Shown: positions 7,974 to 17,290 of the stretch, piece after piece
Layout of the letters: the number at the start of each line of letters is the position of its first letter
Position numbering within the stretch: the stretch's first letter is position 1
Source: Roseomonas sp.
GTDB lineage: Bacteria; Pseudomonadota; Alphaproteobacteria; Acetobacterales; Acetobacteraceae
Length of the DNA: 64,000 bases
Direction: 5' to 3'
NCBI GenBank assembly: GCA_020249775.1
Contig: JADCFA010000023.1
Location: 186,001 to 250,000, forward strand
Translations under genes and position numbers: made by a program
Notes under the pieces: model-generated
The model's database searches: none
Seen by the model: the letters and a program-made list of their open reading frames with translations, nothing else
Told to the model about the DNA's origin: nothing

Positions 7974-10312
7974 CCGATCTCTCACGCCCCTTGATTGCTG
8001 AAGCGCCGCAGAGCGCTGCCGCCTGCGCCCATTGCGGCGCGGCGCTGGCGCCTGGCCAGGGGCGCTTTTGCTGCACGGGGTGTGAGGCTGCCTATGGCTT
8101 GGTGCGCGGCCTTGGGCTGGATGCGTTTTATCGGCGGCGTGAGGGCGCGGATGGCGGGCTGCGCCCCGAAGCTGCACCACCGGTTTTTGATGCGCGGCCG
8201 CTGATCCACGAGGAAGCTGATGGTGTGAAATCGCTTGATCTCATGATCTCGGGCCTCACTTGTGGCGCCTGTGTCTGGTTGGTGGAACAGGCGCTGGCGG
8301 TGGAACCCGATGTGATCAAGGCGCGGGTTTCCTTTACCACACACCGGCTTGATTTACGTTGGCGTGGTGCCCCGTCTCGCGGCAATGAATTGATCGCGCT
8401 GCTCGCGCGCCTTGGGTTTCGCGTGGCGCCCTATACGCCGGCATGCATGCGCGCGACGGAAGATGCCGAAGGCCGTGCGCTGATCCGCGCGCTTGGTATC
8501 GCCGCCTTTGGCGCGATGAATGTCATGCTGGTGTCCATCGCCGTTTGGGTTGGCGATGATATGGGCGCCCATACGCGCGCATTCATGCATTGGCTGGCGG
8601 CGCTGATTGGCTTGCCGACGGTGCTGGTGGCGGGCATGCCCTTCTACCGTTCCGCTTCCGCGGCCTTGCGCGCGGGGCGTGTGAATATGGATATGGCGGT
8701 CTCACTTGGCGTGCTGGCGACTGCTGGCATGAGCCTGGTCGAGACCTTCGGCAACGGCCCCTATACTTGGTTCGATGGCGCAACGGCCTTGCTGGCGCTT
8801 TTACTGGCAGGGCGCGTTTTGGATCGCGCGGCGCGCAAAAAGGCGCGGCAGGCGGTGGCGGAATTGCTGGCGCTGCAGGATGGCATGGTGGCGTTGATCG
8901 CGGCGGATGGCACAACGCGGCTGGTGCCGGCGGCGTCCGTGGAAGCGGGGCAAGCCGTTCAGATCGCGGCGGGTGAGACCTTGCGCCTGGATGGGCAGGC
9001 CAGTGTTGAAACCTTCCTGGATACCGCAGCGATCACCGGTGAAAGCCTGCCGCGCAGGTTTGCGGCGGGTGCAGCCTTGCCGGCGGGTGCGGTGAATATG
9101 GGCGCGCCTTTTACCTTGCAGGTAACGGCACCAGCGCGTGATGGCTCCCTTGCCGCCATGGCGCGGTTATTGGAAGCGGCAGAACAAACCAAGGGGCGCT
9201 TTGTATCCTTAGCGGATCGTGCTGCGCGGTTTTACGTGCCGATTGCCCATGCCATCGCTGCCGCGACTTTCCTGTTGTGGTGGGTGGGTTTTGGTGCGCT
9301 CTGGCAAGAAGCCCTGGTGAATGCGGTGTGCGTGTTGCTGATCACCTGCCCTTGCGGCTTGGCGATTGCTGTCCCCGCCGTGCAGGTGGTGGCGAATGGC
9401 GCGCTCTTCAAACGTGGCGTGCTGGTCGCTTCCGCGACCGCGCTGGAACGCTTGGCCGAAGCCGATTGCGCCGTGCTGGACAAGACCGGCACGCTGACCG
9501 AAGGCCGCCCGGTGCTGATCGCGGAAGGGCAGGAACCGCAAACATTGCGTGCAGCGGCTGGCATGGCGCGCGCATCGCGTCATCCCTTGGCGAAGGCGCT
9601 GGTGCGCGCCTGTCCGGAAGCGCCGTTGCTGCCCGATACGCGCGAAATCCCGGGGCAGGGTTTGGAAGCGGGCGCGGCGCGTTTGGGCTCGCCAGGCTTT
9701 TGCGATGTGGTGGGGCTCAGCGATGGCATGGTGCTGGTCTATCGCGCGGGCGCCGAAGCCGCGCCGGTGATCTTCCGCTTCGCTGATCGGTTGCGCGCCG
9801 ATGCGCCGCAAGCGGTCGCTGATTTGAAGGCGCTCGGCCTGCCGGTGGAATTACTCTCCGGCGATGGTCCGGGCGCGGTCGGCGCTGCGGCCATGGCTGC
9901 GGGTATCGAGAGCTGGCGGGCCGAGGCTGATCCACGCGCCAAGGCCGCCCATATCGAAAGCCTGAAGGCTGCTGGCCGTAAGCCGCTAATGGTCGGTGAT
10001 GGTATCAATGATGCCGCAGCCCTGGCTGCTGCGCATGTTGCGGCAAGCCCAGCCGGCGCCACAGACCTTGCGCAAACCACTGCCGATATCGTGCTGCAAC
10101 GCGAAGGTTTGGCTGTGCTGCCGGATGCCATTCGCATCGCGCGCCGCGCGCAAATCCTGGCGCGGCAGAATATTGGCTTTGCGTTCGCCTATAACCTGGT
10201 AGCCGTGCCCGCGGCCATTGCCGGGCTGGTCAATCCGTTGATCGCGGCGCTGGTGATGGCTTCATCATCGCTGATCGTCATCGGCAATGCCCTGCGCGCG
10301 GGGAGGGCTTGA
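7970..10312 (+). CDS. ccoI: copper-translocating P-type ATPase CcoI/FixI
   Basis: This 780-residue P1B-type ATPase exports copper across the inner membrane to supply CuB of cbb3 oxidase. The N-terminus has a zinc-finger-like CAHCG...CCTGCEAAY region, then a heavy-metal-associated domain with the metal-binding GLTCGACVW (about residues 92-100). The membrane domain holds the transport motif TCPCGLAIAVP. The catalytic part shows the TGES actuator motif, the phosphorylation site DKTGTLTEG and the hinge GDGINDAAAL. Start and stop are coupled to neighbours, with ATGA overlap upstream and ccoS beginning two bases downstream. All key residues are intact. Confidence 0.95.
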   Translation: MTDLSRPLIAEAPQSAAACAHCGAALAPGQGRFCCTGCEAAYGLVRGLGLDAFYRRREGADGGLRPEAAPPVFDARPLIHEEADGVKSLDLMISGLTCGACVWLVEQALAVEPDVIKARVSFTTHRLDLRWRGAPSRGNELIALLARLGFRVAPYTPACMRATEDAEGRALIRALGIAAFGAMNVMLVSIAVWVGDDMGAHTRAFMHWLAALIGLPTVLVAGMPFYRSASAALRAGRVNMDMAVSLGVLATAGMSLVETFGNGPYTWFDGATALLALLLAGRVLDRAARKKARQAVAELLALQDGMVALIAADGTTRLVPAASVEAGQAVQIAAGETLRLDGQASVETFLDTAAITGESLPRRFAAGAALPAGAVNMGAPFTLQVTAPARDGSLAAMARLLEAAEQTKGRFVSLADRAARFYVPIAHAIAAATFLLWWVGFGALWQEALVNAVCVLLITCPCGLAIAVPAVQVVANGALFKRGVLVASATALERLAEADCAVLDKTGTLTEGRPVLIAEGQEPQTLRAAAGMARASRHPLAKALVRACPEAPLLPDTREIPGQGLEAGAARLGSPGFCDVVGLSDGMVLVYRAGAEAAPVIFRFADRLRADAPQAVADLKALGLPVELLSGDGPGAVGAAAMAAGIESWRAEADPRAKAAHIESLKAAGRKPLMVGDGINDAAALAAAHVAASPAGATDLAQTTADIVLQREGLAVLPDAIRIARRAQILARQNIGFAFAYNLVAVPAAIAGLVNPLIAALVMASSSLIVIGNALRAGRA

Positions 10313-10313
10313 T

Positions 10314-10475
10314 ATGGAAGCGCTGATCCTGCTGGTGCCCGTTTCGCTGCTGCTCGGCGCGCTTGGCCTGATCGGTTTCCTCTGGGCGCTGCGTTCGCGC
10401 CAATATGATGATCTGGAAGGCGCCGCCGCCCGGATCCTGTTTGACGATCAACCTGGAAAGGACCCTCCGCCATGA
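10314..10475 (+). CDS. ccoS: cbb3-type cytochrome oxidase assembly protein CcoS
   Basis: This 53-residue protein starts MEALILLVPVSLLLG and has a single membrane helix through about residue 25. It continues with the family's LWALRSRQYDDLEG motif and the DPPP end. CcoS is known to be required for haem and copper cofactor insertion into cbb3 oxidase. The ATG is preceded by GGGGAGGGCT and lies two bases after the ccoI stop. Longer in-frame starts inside ccoI are not needed. Confidence 0.93.
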   Translation: MEALILLVPVSLLLGALGLIGFLWALRSRQYDDLEGAAARILFDDQPGKDPPP

Positions 10476-10657
10476 ATGGTGCCCGCGTTTTCTTCCTTGC
10501 CCTTTATGGCCTGCTCGCCTTGCTTGGCCTTTTCACCGCCGCCGCCGCGCAGGATATCGGCATGAGCATTTTCGGCTTCGGGCTGATCGGTTTGGGGGTG
10601 CTGTGCATCTTCCACACGATCAAGTCGCATTTTGATCAGGCCGAGGCCCAGCACTAA
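10472..10657 (+). CDS. small two-helix membrane protein at the end of the cco operon, unknown function
   Basis: This 61-residue protein (MNGARVFFLALYGL...) overlaps ccoS by ATGA, so it is almost certainly translated with it. It has two hydrophobic stretches (about residues 5-25 and 32-48) and a polar tail ending FDQAEAQH. I recognise no family. A GGAAAGGA ribosome site lies inside the end of ccoS. Its place directly after the assembly genes suggests a role in the respiratory chain or in oxidase maturation, but that is inference from context only. Confidence 0.7.
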   Translation: MNGARVFFLALYGLLALLGLFTAAAAQDIGMSIFGFGLIGLGVLCIFHTIKSHFDQAEAQH

Positions 10658-10708
10658 GCCTTCACAAAGCGATTGGCATTCGCCCCGCCAATCGCCACAA
10701 TAGGGCGT

Positions 10709-13700
10709 ATGGGAAGCATCATCCGGCCAGAAGCCACACTCGAAGAACGTTGGGAAGCCCGCTCCGGCCCCGTCTTGCTCACGGGGACGCATGCGCTGGT
10801 ACGCCTGCCCATGCTGCGGCAGGAAATGGATGCAGCGGAGGGTTTCCGCACCGGGGGCTTCATTTCCGGCTATCGCGGATCGCCGCTTGGCGCCTTTGAC
10901 CGGGAATTGGCGCGTCAGGCTGAACGCCTCCGCGCCCATGATGTGGTGTTTCAGCCGGGCTTGAATGAGGATCTGGCCGCGACCGCCATTTGGGGTTCGC
11001 AGCAGGTGCATCTGACCCCCGGCGCGCGTTTGGATGGTGTTTTCGGCATTTGGTATGGCAAGGGGCCAGGCGTTGATCGCTCGGGTGATGTTCTGCGCCA
11101 CGCCAATTCCGCCGGCAGCGCGCCGCTTGGGGGTGTCTTGGCGCTGGCGGGGGATGATCCATCCTCCAAATCCTCCACGATCACCTCGGGCTGCGAATAC
11201 GCCTTCATGGATCTGGAAATCCCCATGCTCGATCCCGCCGATGTGGCGGAGGTGTTGGAATATGGGCTGAAGGGGATTGCGCTTAGTCGCTATGCCGGCA
11301 CCTGGGTTGGCATGAAATGCGTGGCCGACACCATGGATGCGACCATGACGGTGATGCTGGACCCCGCGCTTTACGCCACGCGCGAACCGCAGGGCATGCC
11401 GACGCCGCCCGATGGCGTGCATATTCGGGCGACTGACCCACCAATGGTGCAGGAAGAACGCCTGCGGCATGTGAAGCTGCCGCGCGCCAATGCCTTTGCG
11501 CGCAGCAATGGCATTGACCGCATGGTGCTGGATAGCGCCGATGCGCGCTTCGGTATCGCCGTGCGTGGCAAGGCATTCACGGTTTTGCGGCAGGCTTTGG
11601 CCGAAGCCGGCATTTCGGAAGATTTCGCCCGCGCCCAGGGCTTGCGCATCTGGAAGGTGGGCCTCGCCTGGCCCTTGGATGCCGATGCCGCGCGGGCTTT
11701 TGCTGAGGGGCTTGAGGAAATTCTGGTGGTCGAAGATCGCCGCCCCTTCCTGGAATGGCAGCTGCGCGATGCGCTGTTTCACATGGATCGCCGCCCGCGC
11801 ATCACCGGCAAGCGAGACGAAGCCGGGCGGCCCTTGCTGTCCGATTTGAACGAGCTTGATTCCGCACAAATTCTGCGCGCGCTTTTCGCGCGTCTGCCGC
11901 AAGCCTTTCGCACCAATGCCATGCTGGCGCGCATGGCGGCACTGGAAAGCCTTGCCGCCGGAGATCAATTGCCCGTGCATGGGCGCGACCCGTATTTCTG
12001 CCCTGGCTGCCCGCATAATACCTCAACCCGCGTGCCGGAAGGCAGCCGCGCGCTCGCCGGCATTGGCTGCCATTACCTCGCGCGCTTCATGAACAGGGAT
12101 ACGGATTTCTTCTGCCAAATGGGTGGCGAGGGTTCCGCCTGGATCGGGCAGGAACATTTCACCAGCCAGGAACATATCTTCGCCAATATGGGCGATGGCA
12201 CCTATGCCCATTCCGGCAGTCTTTCCGTCCGTTTTGCGGTGGCTGCCAAGGCCAATATCACCTTCAAGATTCTGGTGAATAGCGCTGTCGCCATGACCGG
12301 AGGGCAAACCCCGGAAGGCGAGATTGATGTGCCCCATATCGCCGCGCAATTGCACGGCGAAGGTGTCGGGCGGATTGAGATTGTCTCCGATGATCCGGAT
12401 CGGCATCGCGGTGATCCGCTGATACCGTCTACGGTTGGCTTTCATCACCGCGCGCGGCTTGATGCGGTGCAGAAGGAATTGCGCGCGGTGAAGGGTGTCA
12501 CCGCCATCATCTATGATCAGGAATGTGCGACCGAACGTCGGCGCAAGCGCAAGCGCGATCTGGCGCCGCGCGCCAATCGCCGCATCGCGATCAATCCGCG
12601 CATTTGTGAGGATTGCGGCGATTGTTCCCGCGCTTCGAATTGCCTGGCGGTGGAACCGATTGAAACGCCGTTCGGCCGCAAGCGCCGTATTGACCAATCC
12701 GCCTGCAATCAGGATTTTTCCTGTGTGGAGGGTTTTTGTCCGTCCTTCGTCAGCCTGATCGGCGCGGAACCGGCGCGCCCTGCGGCGATCACGCTGCCGC
12801 CTTTGCCGCCGGAACCAAGCCTGCCCGCCATTCAGGGTGAGGCGTGGAATCTGCTGATTGCCGGTGTGGGCGGGCAGGGCGTGTCTTCCATGGCGGCCAT
12901 TCTGGCACAGGCTGCGCATCTGGAAGGAAGGCCGGTGCGCACGCTGGACTTTTTGGGCCTCGCGCAAAAGGGCGGTGGCGTTTACGCGCAGCTTCGTATC
13001 GGCCCGGTGGGCGCGGCGGCGGATCAGCTTTCCGGCGCGCGTATTGCGGCCGGTGAGGCGGATTTGTTGCTCGCCGCTGATATGGTGGTGGCGCATGGCC
13101 GCACCGCGCGGCCTTTGCTCGGCCCCGCGCGTAGCATCGCGATTGTGAATGCGGATCTTTCGCCCACCGCGCAATTCGTGAAGGATACCGAAACGCGCTA
13201 CGATGCAGCCGCCATGCTGCAAAGCCTGGGCGCGGCGTGCCGCGAAGCGCTGACCATTCCGGCGCTCACGCGCGTTGAACGTGATTTGGGCGATGCCATT
13301 TACCTCAATCCTTTCATGCTCGGTTTTGCCTGGCAGCGCGGGCTGGTGCCGCTTTCGGCCGAGGCGATCCTGCGCGCCATTGAACTGAATGGCGCGGCGG
13401 TGGAGCGTAACAAGGGCGCCTTCGCGCTGGGCCGCATTGCCGCAACCGAAACACCCGAATCGCCGCGCGGACCGGAAACCTTGGATGAAATCATCGCGCG
13501 CTTCGCCGATGACCTGAAAGCCTATCAGTCTGCCCGCTATGCACGGCGTTATCAGGATTTTGTTGCACGCATCCGCGCGGCGGAAGCGGCGGCGGTGCCG
13601 GGCGAAGAACGGCTCTCCCGCGCCGTGGCGCGGCAATTATATCGCCTCATGGCCTATAAGGATGAATACGAAGTCGCGCGGCTGCATAGCTTGCCGGCAT

Positions 13701-14110
13701 GGCAGGAAAGCCTGACGCGCGGTTTTGCCGGCACGCAAAGGATTGAGGTGCATCTGGCGCCGCCCATCATCAGCAAGATCAATCCCGATACCGGCCTGCC
13801 GGAAAAACGCGCCTTCGGTCCCGGCATGCTGCGCGCGATGAAGCTGCTCCGCCATGGCAAGTTGCTCCGCGGCACCTGGCTTGATCCTTTCGCGCGCACC
13901 ACTGAAAGGCGCGAAGAACGCGCGCTGCCCCAGCAATATCGCGCCGGGCTGGAAGCGCTGTTGCCAAAGCTCTCGCCCGCCACGCATGGCGCCATTTGTG
14001 ATTGGGCGGAAGCCGCCGCCGGCATCAAGGGCTTTGGCCATGTGAAGGCGCGCAACCTTCAGGCCGCACGCGCGCGCATGGCCGATATCGCCAAGGGAAT
14101 CCCCGCATGA
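10709..14110 (+). CDS. indolepyruvate ferredoxin oxidoreductase family protein (fused alpha and gamma parts)
   Basis: This 1133-residue thiamine-diphosphate enzyme oxidatively decarboxylates aryl or branched 2-oxoacids to acyl-CoA, reducing ferredoxin. It is the fused IorA-IorB type common in alphaproteobacteria. The N-terminal pyrimidine-binding domain shows FISGYRGSPLGAFD near residue 50. The TPP region has CPGCPHNTST near residue 430 and a MGDGTYAHSG segment. A ferredoxin-like part has CEDCGDCSRASNC near residue 632. The gamma domain begins at GVGGQGVSSMAA near residue 718. A TTG at 10673 is in frame, but the ATG at 10709 fits the family start better. It overlaps the acyl-CoA dehydrogenase gene by ATGA, which points to joint amino-acid catabolism. 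Confidence 0.9.
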   Translation: MGSIIRPEATLEERWEARSGPVLLTGTHALVRLPMLRQEMDAAEGFRTGGFISGYRGSPLGAFDRELARQAERLRAHDVVFQPGLNEDLAATAIWGSQQVHLTPGARLDGVFGIWYGKGPGVDRSGDVLRHANSAGSAPLGGVLALAGDDPSSKSSTITSGCEYAFMDLEIPMLDPADVAEVLEYGLKGIALSRYAGTWVGMKCVADTMDATMTVMLDPALYATREPQGMPTPPDGVHIRATDPPMVQEERLRHVKLPRANAFARSNGIDRMVLDSADARFGIAVRGKAFTVLRQALAEAGISEDFARAQGLRIWKVGLAWPLDADAARAFAEGLEEILVVEDRRPFLEWQLRDALFHMDRRPRITGKRDEAGRPLLSDLNELDSAQILRALFARLPQAFRTNAMLARMAALESLAAGDQLPVHGRDPYFCPGCPHNTSTRVPEGSRALAGIGCHYLARFMNRDTDFFCQMGGEGSAWIGQEHFTSQEHIFANMGDGTYAHSGSLSVRFAVAAKANITFKILVNSAVAMTGGQTPEGEIDVPHIAAQLHGEGVGRIEIVSDDPDRHRGDPLIPSTVGFHHRARLDAVQKELRAVKGVTAIIYDQECATERRRKRKRDLAPRANRRIAINPRICEDCGDCSRASNCLAVEPIETPFGRKRRIDQSACNQDFSCVEGFCPSFVSLIGAEPARPAAITLPPLPPEPSLPAIQGEAWNLLIAGVGGQGVSSMAAILAQAAHLEGRPVRTLDFLGLAQKGGGVYAQLRIGPVGAAADQLSGARIAAGEADLLLAADMVVAHGRTARPLLGPARSIAIVNADLSPTAQFVKDTETRYDAAAMLQSLGAACREALTIPALTRVERDLGDAIYLNPFMLGFAWQRGLVPLSAEAILRAIELNGAAVERNKGAFALGRIAATETPESPRGPETLDEIIARFADDLKAYQSARYARRYQDFVARIRAAEAAAVPGEERLSRAVARQLYRLMAYKDEYEVARLHSLPAWQESLTRGFAGTQRIEVHLAPPIISKINPDTGLPEKRAFGPGMLRAMKLLRHGKLLRGTWLDPFARTTERREERALPQQYRAGLEALLPKLSPATHGAICDWAEAAAGIKGFGHVKARNLQAARARMADIAKGIPA

Positions 14111-15255
14111 ATGCCATCACCTTCGACCTGCCGGAAGAAACCCGCGCGCTGCAATCTGTCGCGCGAGATTTTGCCCGCGATGTGCTGGCGCCTAAAGCCC
14201 TGCAATGGGACCGCGAACAGCATTTCCCGGTGGCCGAAATGCGCGAAGCCGCCGCCCTTGGCATGGCGGCACTTTATGTGCGGGAAGGCTCAGGCGGTGC
14301 GGGCCTCACGCGGCTTGATGCGGCGGTGGTCTTTGAAGCACTTGCGACAGGCTGCCCCACCATCAGTGCCTTCATGTCCATCCATAACATGGTCGCCTGG
14401 ATGATTGACCGCTTCGGCAATGATGCGCAGCGCAGCATTTGGTTGCCGAAGCTGATCAGCATGGAAGCGATCGCTTCCTATTGCCTGACGGAACCGGGCT
14501 CGGGCAGCGATGCGGCGGCGCTGAAGGCGCGTGCAACGCGCGACAATCAGGGCTATGTGCTGAATGGCACCAAGCAATTCATCTCAGGCGCTGGTGCGTC
14601 TGACCTTTATCTGACGATGCTGCGCACCGGCGGTGATGGCCCGGGCGGTGTTTCCGCGCTGCTGATCCCGAAAGATACGCCCGGCCTTTCCTTCGGTGCC
14701 AATGAACGCAAGATGGGCTGGAATGCGCAGCCGACACGGCAGGTGATTTTCGAAGATGCGCGTGTGGGCGCTGAGGCTTTGCTCGGCGCGGAAGGGCAGG
14801 GGTTTCGCTTCGCCATGGCGGGGCTCGATGGCGGGCGCTTGAATATCGCCGCCTGTTCCTTGGGTGGTGCGGAAGCTGCCTTGGACATTGCGCTGCGCTA
14901 CACCCAGGAACGCCGCGCCTTTGGCAGGGCAATCAGCGATTTTCAGAATACGCAATTCAAGCTTGCCGATATGCGGATTGAATTGGAAGCGGCGCGCGCT
15001 TTGCTCTGGCGCGCCTGCGCCAAGCTTGATGGCAGTGAGGCAGACGCCACCATGTTCTGCGCCATGGCGAAGCGCTTTGTGACCGATACCGCGTCGCGCG
15101 TGGCGGATGATGCGCTGCAATTGCTGGGCGGTTATGGCTATCTGGCGGAATACGGCATTGAAAAAATCGTGCGTGATCTTCGCGTGCATCGTATTCTGGA
15201 AGGCACGAATGAGATCATGCGGCTGATCGTCGCGCGCAAGATGCTTGGCGGCTGA
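14107..15255 (+). CDS. acyl-CoA dehydrogenase (isobutyryl-CoA dehydrogenase-like)
   Basis: This 382-residue flavoprotein forms a 2,3-double bond in an acyl-CoA. Family marks include CLTEPGSGSDAAALK (about residues 124-138), NGTKQFISGAG, RRAFGRAISDFQ and the C-terminal ILEGTNEIMRLIVARKML, whose EGTNE carries the usual catalytic glutamate position. Spacing of these motifs most resembles isobutyryl- and short-branched-chain dehydrogenases. The ATG at 14107 overlaps the stop of the 2-oxoacid oxidoreductase gene (ATGA). An oxoacid oxidase producing branched acyl-CoA followed by this enzyme would make a plausible valine/isoleucine-type degradation route; the exact substrate is inferred. Confidence 0.9.
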   Translation: MNAITFDLPEETRALQSVARDFARDVLAPKALQWDREQHFPVAEMREAAALGMAALYVREGSGGAGLTRLDAAVVFEALATGCPTISAFMSIHNMVAWMIDRFGNDAQRSIWLPKLISMEAIASYCLTEPGSGSDAAALKARATRDNQGYVLNGTKQFISGAGASDLYLTMLRTGGDGPGGVSALLIPKDTPGLSFGANERKMGWNAQPTRQVIFEDARVGAEALLGAEGQGFRFAMAGLDGGRLNIAACSLGGAEAALDIALRYTQERRAFGRAISDFQNTQFKLADMRIELEAARALLWRACAKLDGSEADATMFCAMAKRFVTDTASRVADDALQLLGGYGYLAEYGIEKIVRDLRVHRILEGTNEIMRLIVARKMLGG

Positions 15256-15262
15256 AGCCGCG

Positions 15263-16159
15263 TCACGCGCGCTTACCGCGCAGCCAAGCTACTGTCCCGC
15301 CAAGCCCAGCCATATCGGCGCGGAGTTTTTCAAAACGCAGCGTCAGCCCATGGCCCAAAGCCTTGGACGCGTGGTGCCAAACCCGCGCCCAGGCTTCGCG
15401 CCGCGCGGCATCATCGCCCCGCATCAGCGCCATGTAATGCAAGCGGCTCCAGGCCATGTGCCGTGCCTTGAAGGCTGAAAGTGCTTGCGATGGTGCGGAA
15501 GAACCACCGCCCGCATGCTGCATCACCGCATCCGGCACCAGCACCAAGGCGCGCCCCTTGGCGCGGGCAGCGGCGCAAATCGCGTCATCCTCATAGAACA
15601 GGAAAAAGGCTTCATCGAAGCGCAACGCATCGGATGCGCGCAGCAATAGGCAAGCGCCAGAGAGAAACTCCGCGCAAAGCGGCCCCTCGGGCCAGGGCTC
15701 CGCGTCACGTTTGCGTTCCAATAACCGGCGATGGAGTTGCTCGACATCCCAGGACCTGACGCGCGCGCCGGTTTCATCGCAAAGCATGGGCGCCAGAATG
15801 GCCGCATCGGGAAAGGCATCGGCGGCTGCCACCAGCCGCGCAATCGCCGCCCCATCCAAGCGCGTATCGGGGTTGGCAAGCAGCACGAATTCGGTTGCCG
15901 CCGCATCCATCCCGATATTGCAGCCCGCGCCAAAGCCAAGATTGGCGCCATTGCGGATCACGCGCGCGCCAGCACCTTCCGCCACCGCTGCGCTGTCATC
16001 CGTGCTCGCGTTATCCACCACAATCGCGCCAAGACCAGGCGGCAGGCTCCCCAGCATGCCGCGCAAGGCAGCAGCGCTGTTATAGGCGACCGTGACGACG
16101 CAAACCCGCGCCAAGGCAGCTACAGTGTTCAGCCCTGCAAGCTCCGCAGGCCAGTGCAA
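15263..16159 (-). CDS. family 2 glycosyltransferase
   Basis: This is a roughly 298-residue GT2 enzyme. The N-terminal GT-A signature runs VCVVTVAYNSAAAL, then VVDNASTDDS and NPDTRLDG (nucleotide-sugar/metal site region). The rhamnosyltransferase-like LSGACLLLRASDAL and FLFYEDDAICAAARAKG (acceptor/base region) follow. It is soluble, with no obvious membrane helix. The start is uncertain. A TTG at 16159 has AGGTGG five bases upstream and overlaps the aminotransferase gene by 31 bases. A second TTG at 16114 would begin three codons before the conserved fold and avoid the overlap. It is the last gene of a leftward three-gene sugar cassette, so it probably transfers the sugar made by its neighbours to a polysaccharide or surface protein. 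Confidence 0.85.
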   Translation of the reverse strand: MHWPAELAGLNTVAALARVCVVTVAYNSAAALRGMLGSLPPGLGAIVVDNASTDDSAAVAEGAGARVIRNGANLGFGAGCNIGMDAAATEFVLLANPDTRLDGAAIARLVAAADAFPDAAILAPMLCDETGARVRSWDVEQLHRRLLERKRDAEPWPEGPLCAEFLSGACLLLRASDALRFDEAFFLFYEDDAICAAARAKGRALVLVPDAVMQHAGGGSSAPSQALSAFKARHMAWSRLHYMALMRGDDAARREAWARVWHHASKALGHGLTLRFEKLRADMAGLGGTVAWLRGKRA

Positions 16160-17268
16160 ATGCGTTCCACCTGCGCATCGGTCAATTCGGGATACATGGG
16201 CAGGCTCATTACCTCTCGCGCGGCATCCGCGGTCTCGGCGCAGCCGGCGGGGCCCAGAGGCACGCGGCCCTGATAGGCCGGCTGCAAATGCACCGGCACT
16301 GGGTAGTGAATACCCGTACCAACGCCCTGTTCCTTGAGCTTCGCCTGCACCGCGGCACGATCCGGCACGCGCAGCACATACTGGTGAAACACATGCTCTG
16401 CCCCCGCGCGGCGCTGCGGTGGCGCATAAGGGCTGCCCGCCAAAGCGGCGTCATAGGCGGCTGCAATCGCGCGGCGGCGTTCATTGCCGGCATCAAGCGC
16501 GGTCAGCTTCACGCGCAGAATGGCGGCCTGCACTTCATCCAACCGCGAATTCACGCCGACCATGTCGCTGATATAGCGCTCCTTCCAGCCATATTGCCGA
16601 ATGGCGGCAATGCGGTCCGCCAATTCCTCATCATTGGTGGCCAGCACACCACCATCACCCAGCGCGCCGAGGTTCTTGGTGGGATAGAGGCTGAAGGCGG
16701 AAGCCGTGCCAAGCGTGCCGAGCTTCGCGCCATTCAGCGTTGCGCCATGGCATTGCGCGCAATCTTCAATCAACGCGATCCCCGCCGCGCGCGTGGCTTC
16801 CAGCATCGGCTCCAGATCACAGGCCTGGCCATAGATATGCACCGGGATCACAGCGCGCAAAGGCGGCAGGCCGGGCGGCGGATGATCAATCACACTCAGC
16901 AATTCATCCGGATCCATGGTGTAGGTATCTGGATCAATATCGAGCAACAGCGGCGTGGCACCCACCATTTCAATCGCGGCCACGGTCGCAACGGCGGTGT
17001 GCGAGACAGTGGCCACACTCATGCCCGGTCCAATGCCAAGCCCGCGCAGGATCAAGGCCAGCGCATCCGTGCCATTGGCGCAGCCAATCGCGCGGCGCGT
17101 GCCTAACCAGGCCGCGTATTCTTCCTCAAACGCGGCACCTTCCTTGCCAAGGATATACCAGCCGCTGGCGAGCGCGCGCGCCACTGCGGCGTCAATTTCG
17201 GCCTTCTGGGCGCGATAGCCGGCGCCGGGATCGGCCTGGGGGATCATGGTGATGACAGGCGCATTCAT
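16129..17268 (-). CDS. DegT/DnrJ/EryC1/StrS-family PLP-dependent aminotransferase
   Basis: This 379-residue sugar aminotransferase transfers an amino group from glutamate to a nucleotide-linked keto-sugar. The PLP-binding lysine is in SLYPTKNLGALGDGG, and other family marks are CANGTDALALILRG (about residues 53-66), HIYGQACDLEPM and IEDCAQCHGA. The C-terminus has the HYPVPVHLQPAY loop that contacts the sugar nucleotide. The ATG at 17268 is preceded by AAGGGAAAGA; an upstream in-frame start at 17328 would run into the epimerase gene and is rejected. It lies 22 bases downstream of the epimerase stop in the same direction. Confidence 0.92.
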   Translation of the reverse strand: MNAPVITMIPQADPGAGYRAQKAEIDAAVARALASGWYILGKEGAAFEEEYAAWLGTRRAIGCANGTDALALILRGLGIGPGMSVATVSHTAVATVAAIEMVGATPLLLDIDPDTYTMDPDELLSVIDHPPPGLPPLRAVIPVHIYGQACDLEPMLEATRAAGIALIEDCAQCHGATLNGAKLGTLGTASAFSLYPTKNLGALGDGGVLATNDEELADRIAAIRQYGWKERYISDMVGVNSRLDEVQAAILRVKLTALDAGNERRRAIAAAYDAALAGSPYAPPQRRAGAEHVFHQYVLRVPDRAAVQAKLKEQGVGTGIHYPVPVHLQPAYQGRVPLGPAGCAETADAAREVMSLPMYPELTDAQVERICTGLRSLQG

Positions 17269-17290
17269 ATTGCGTTCTTTCCCTTCAGGG

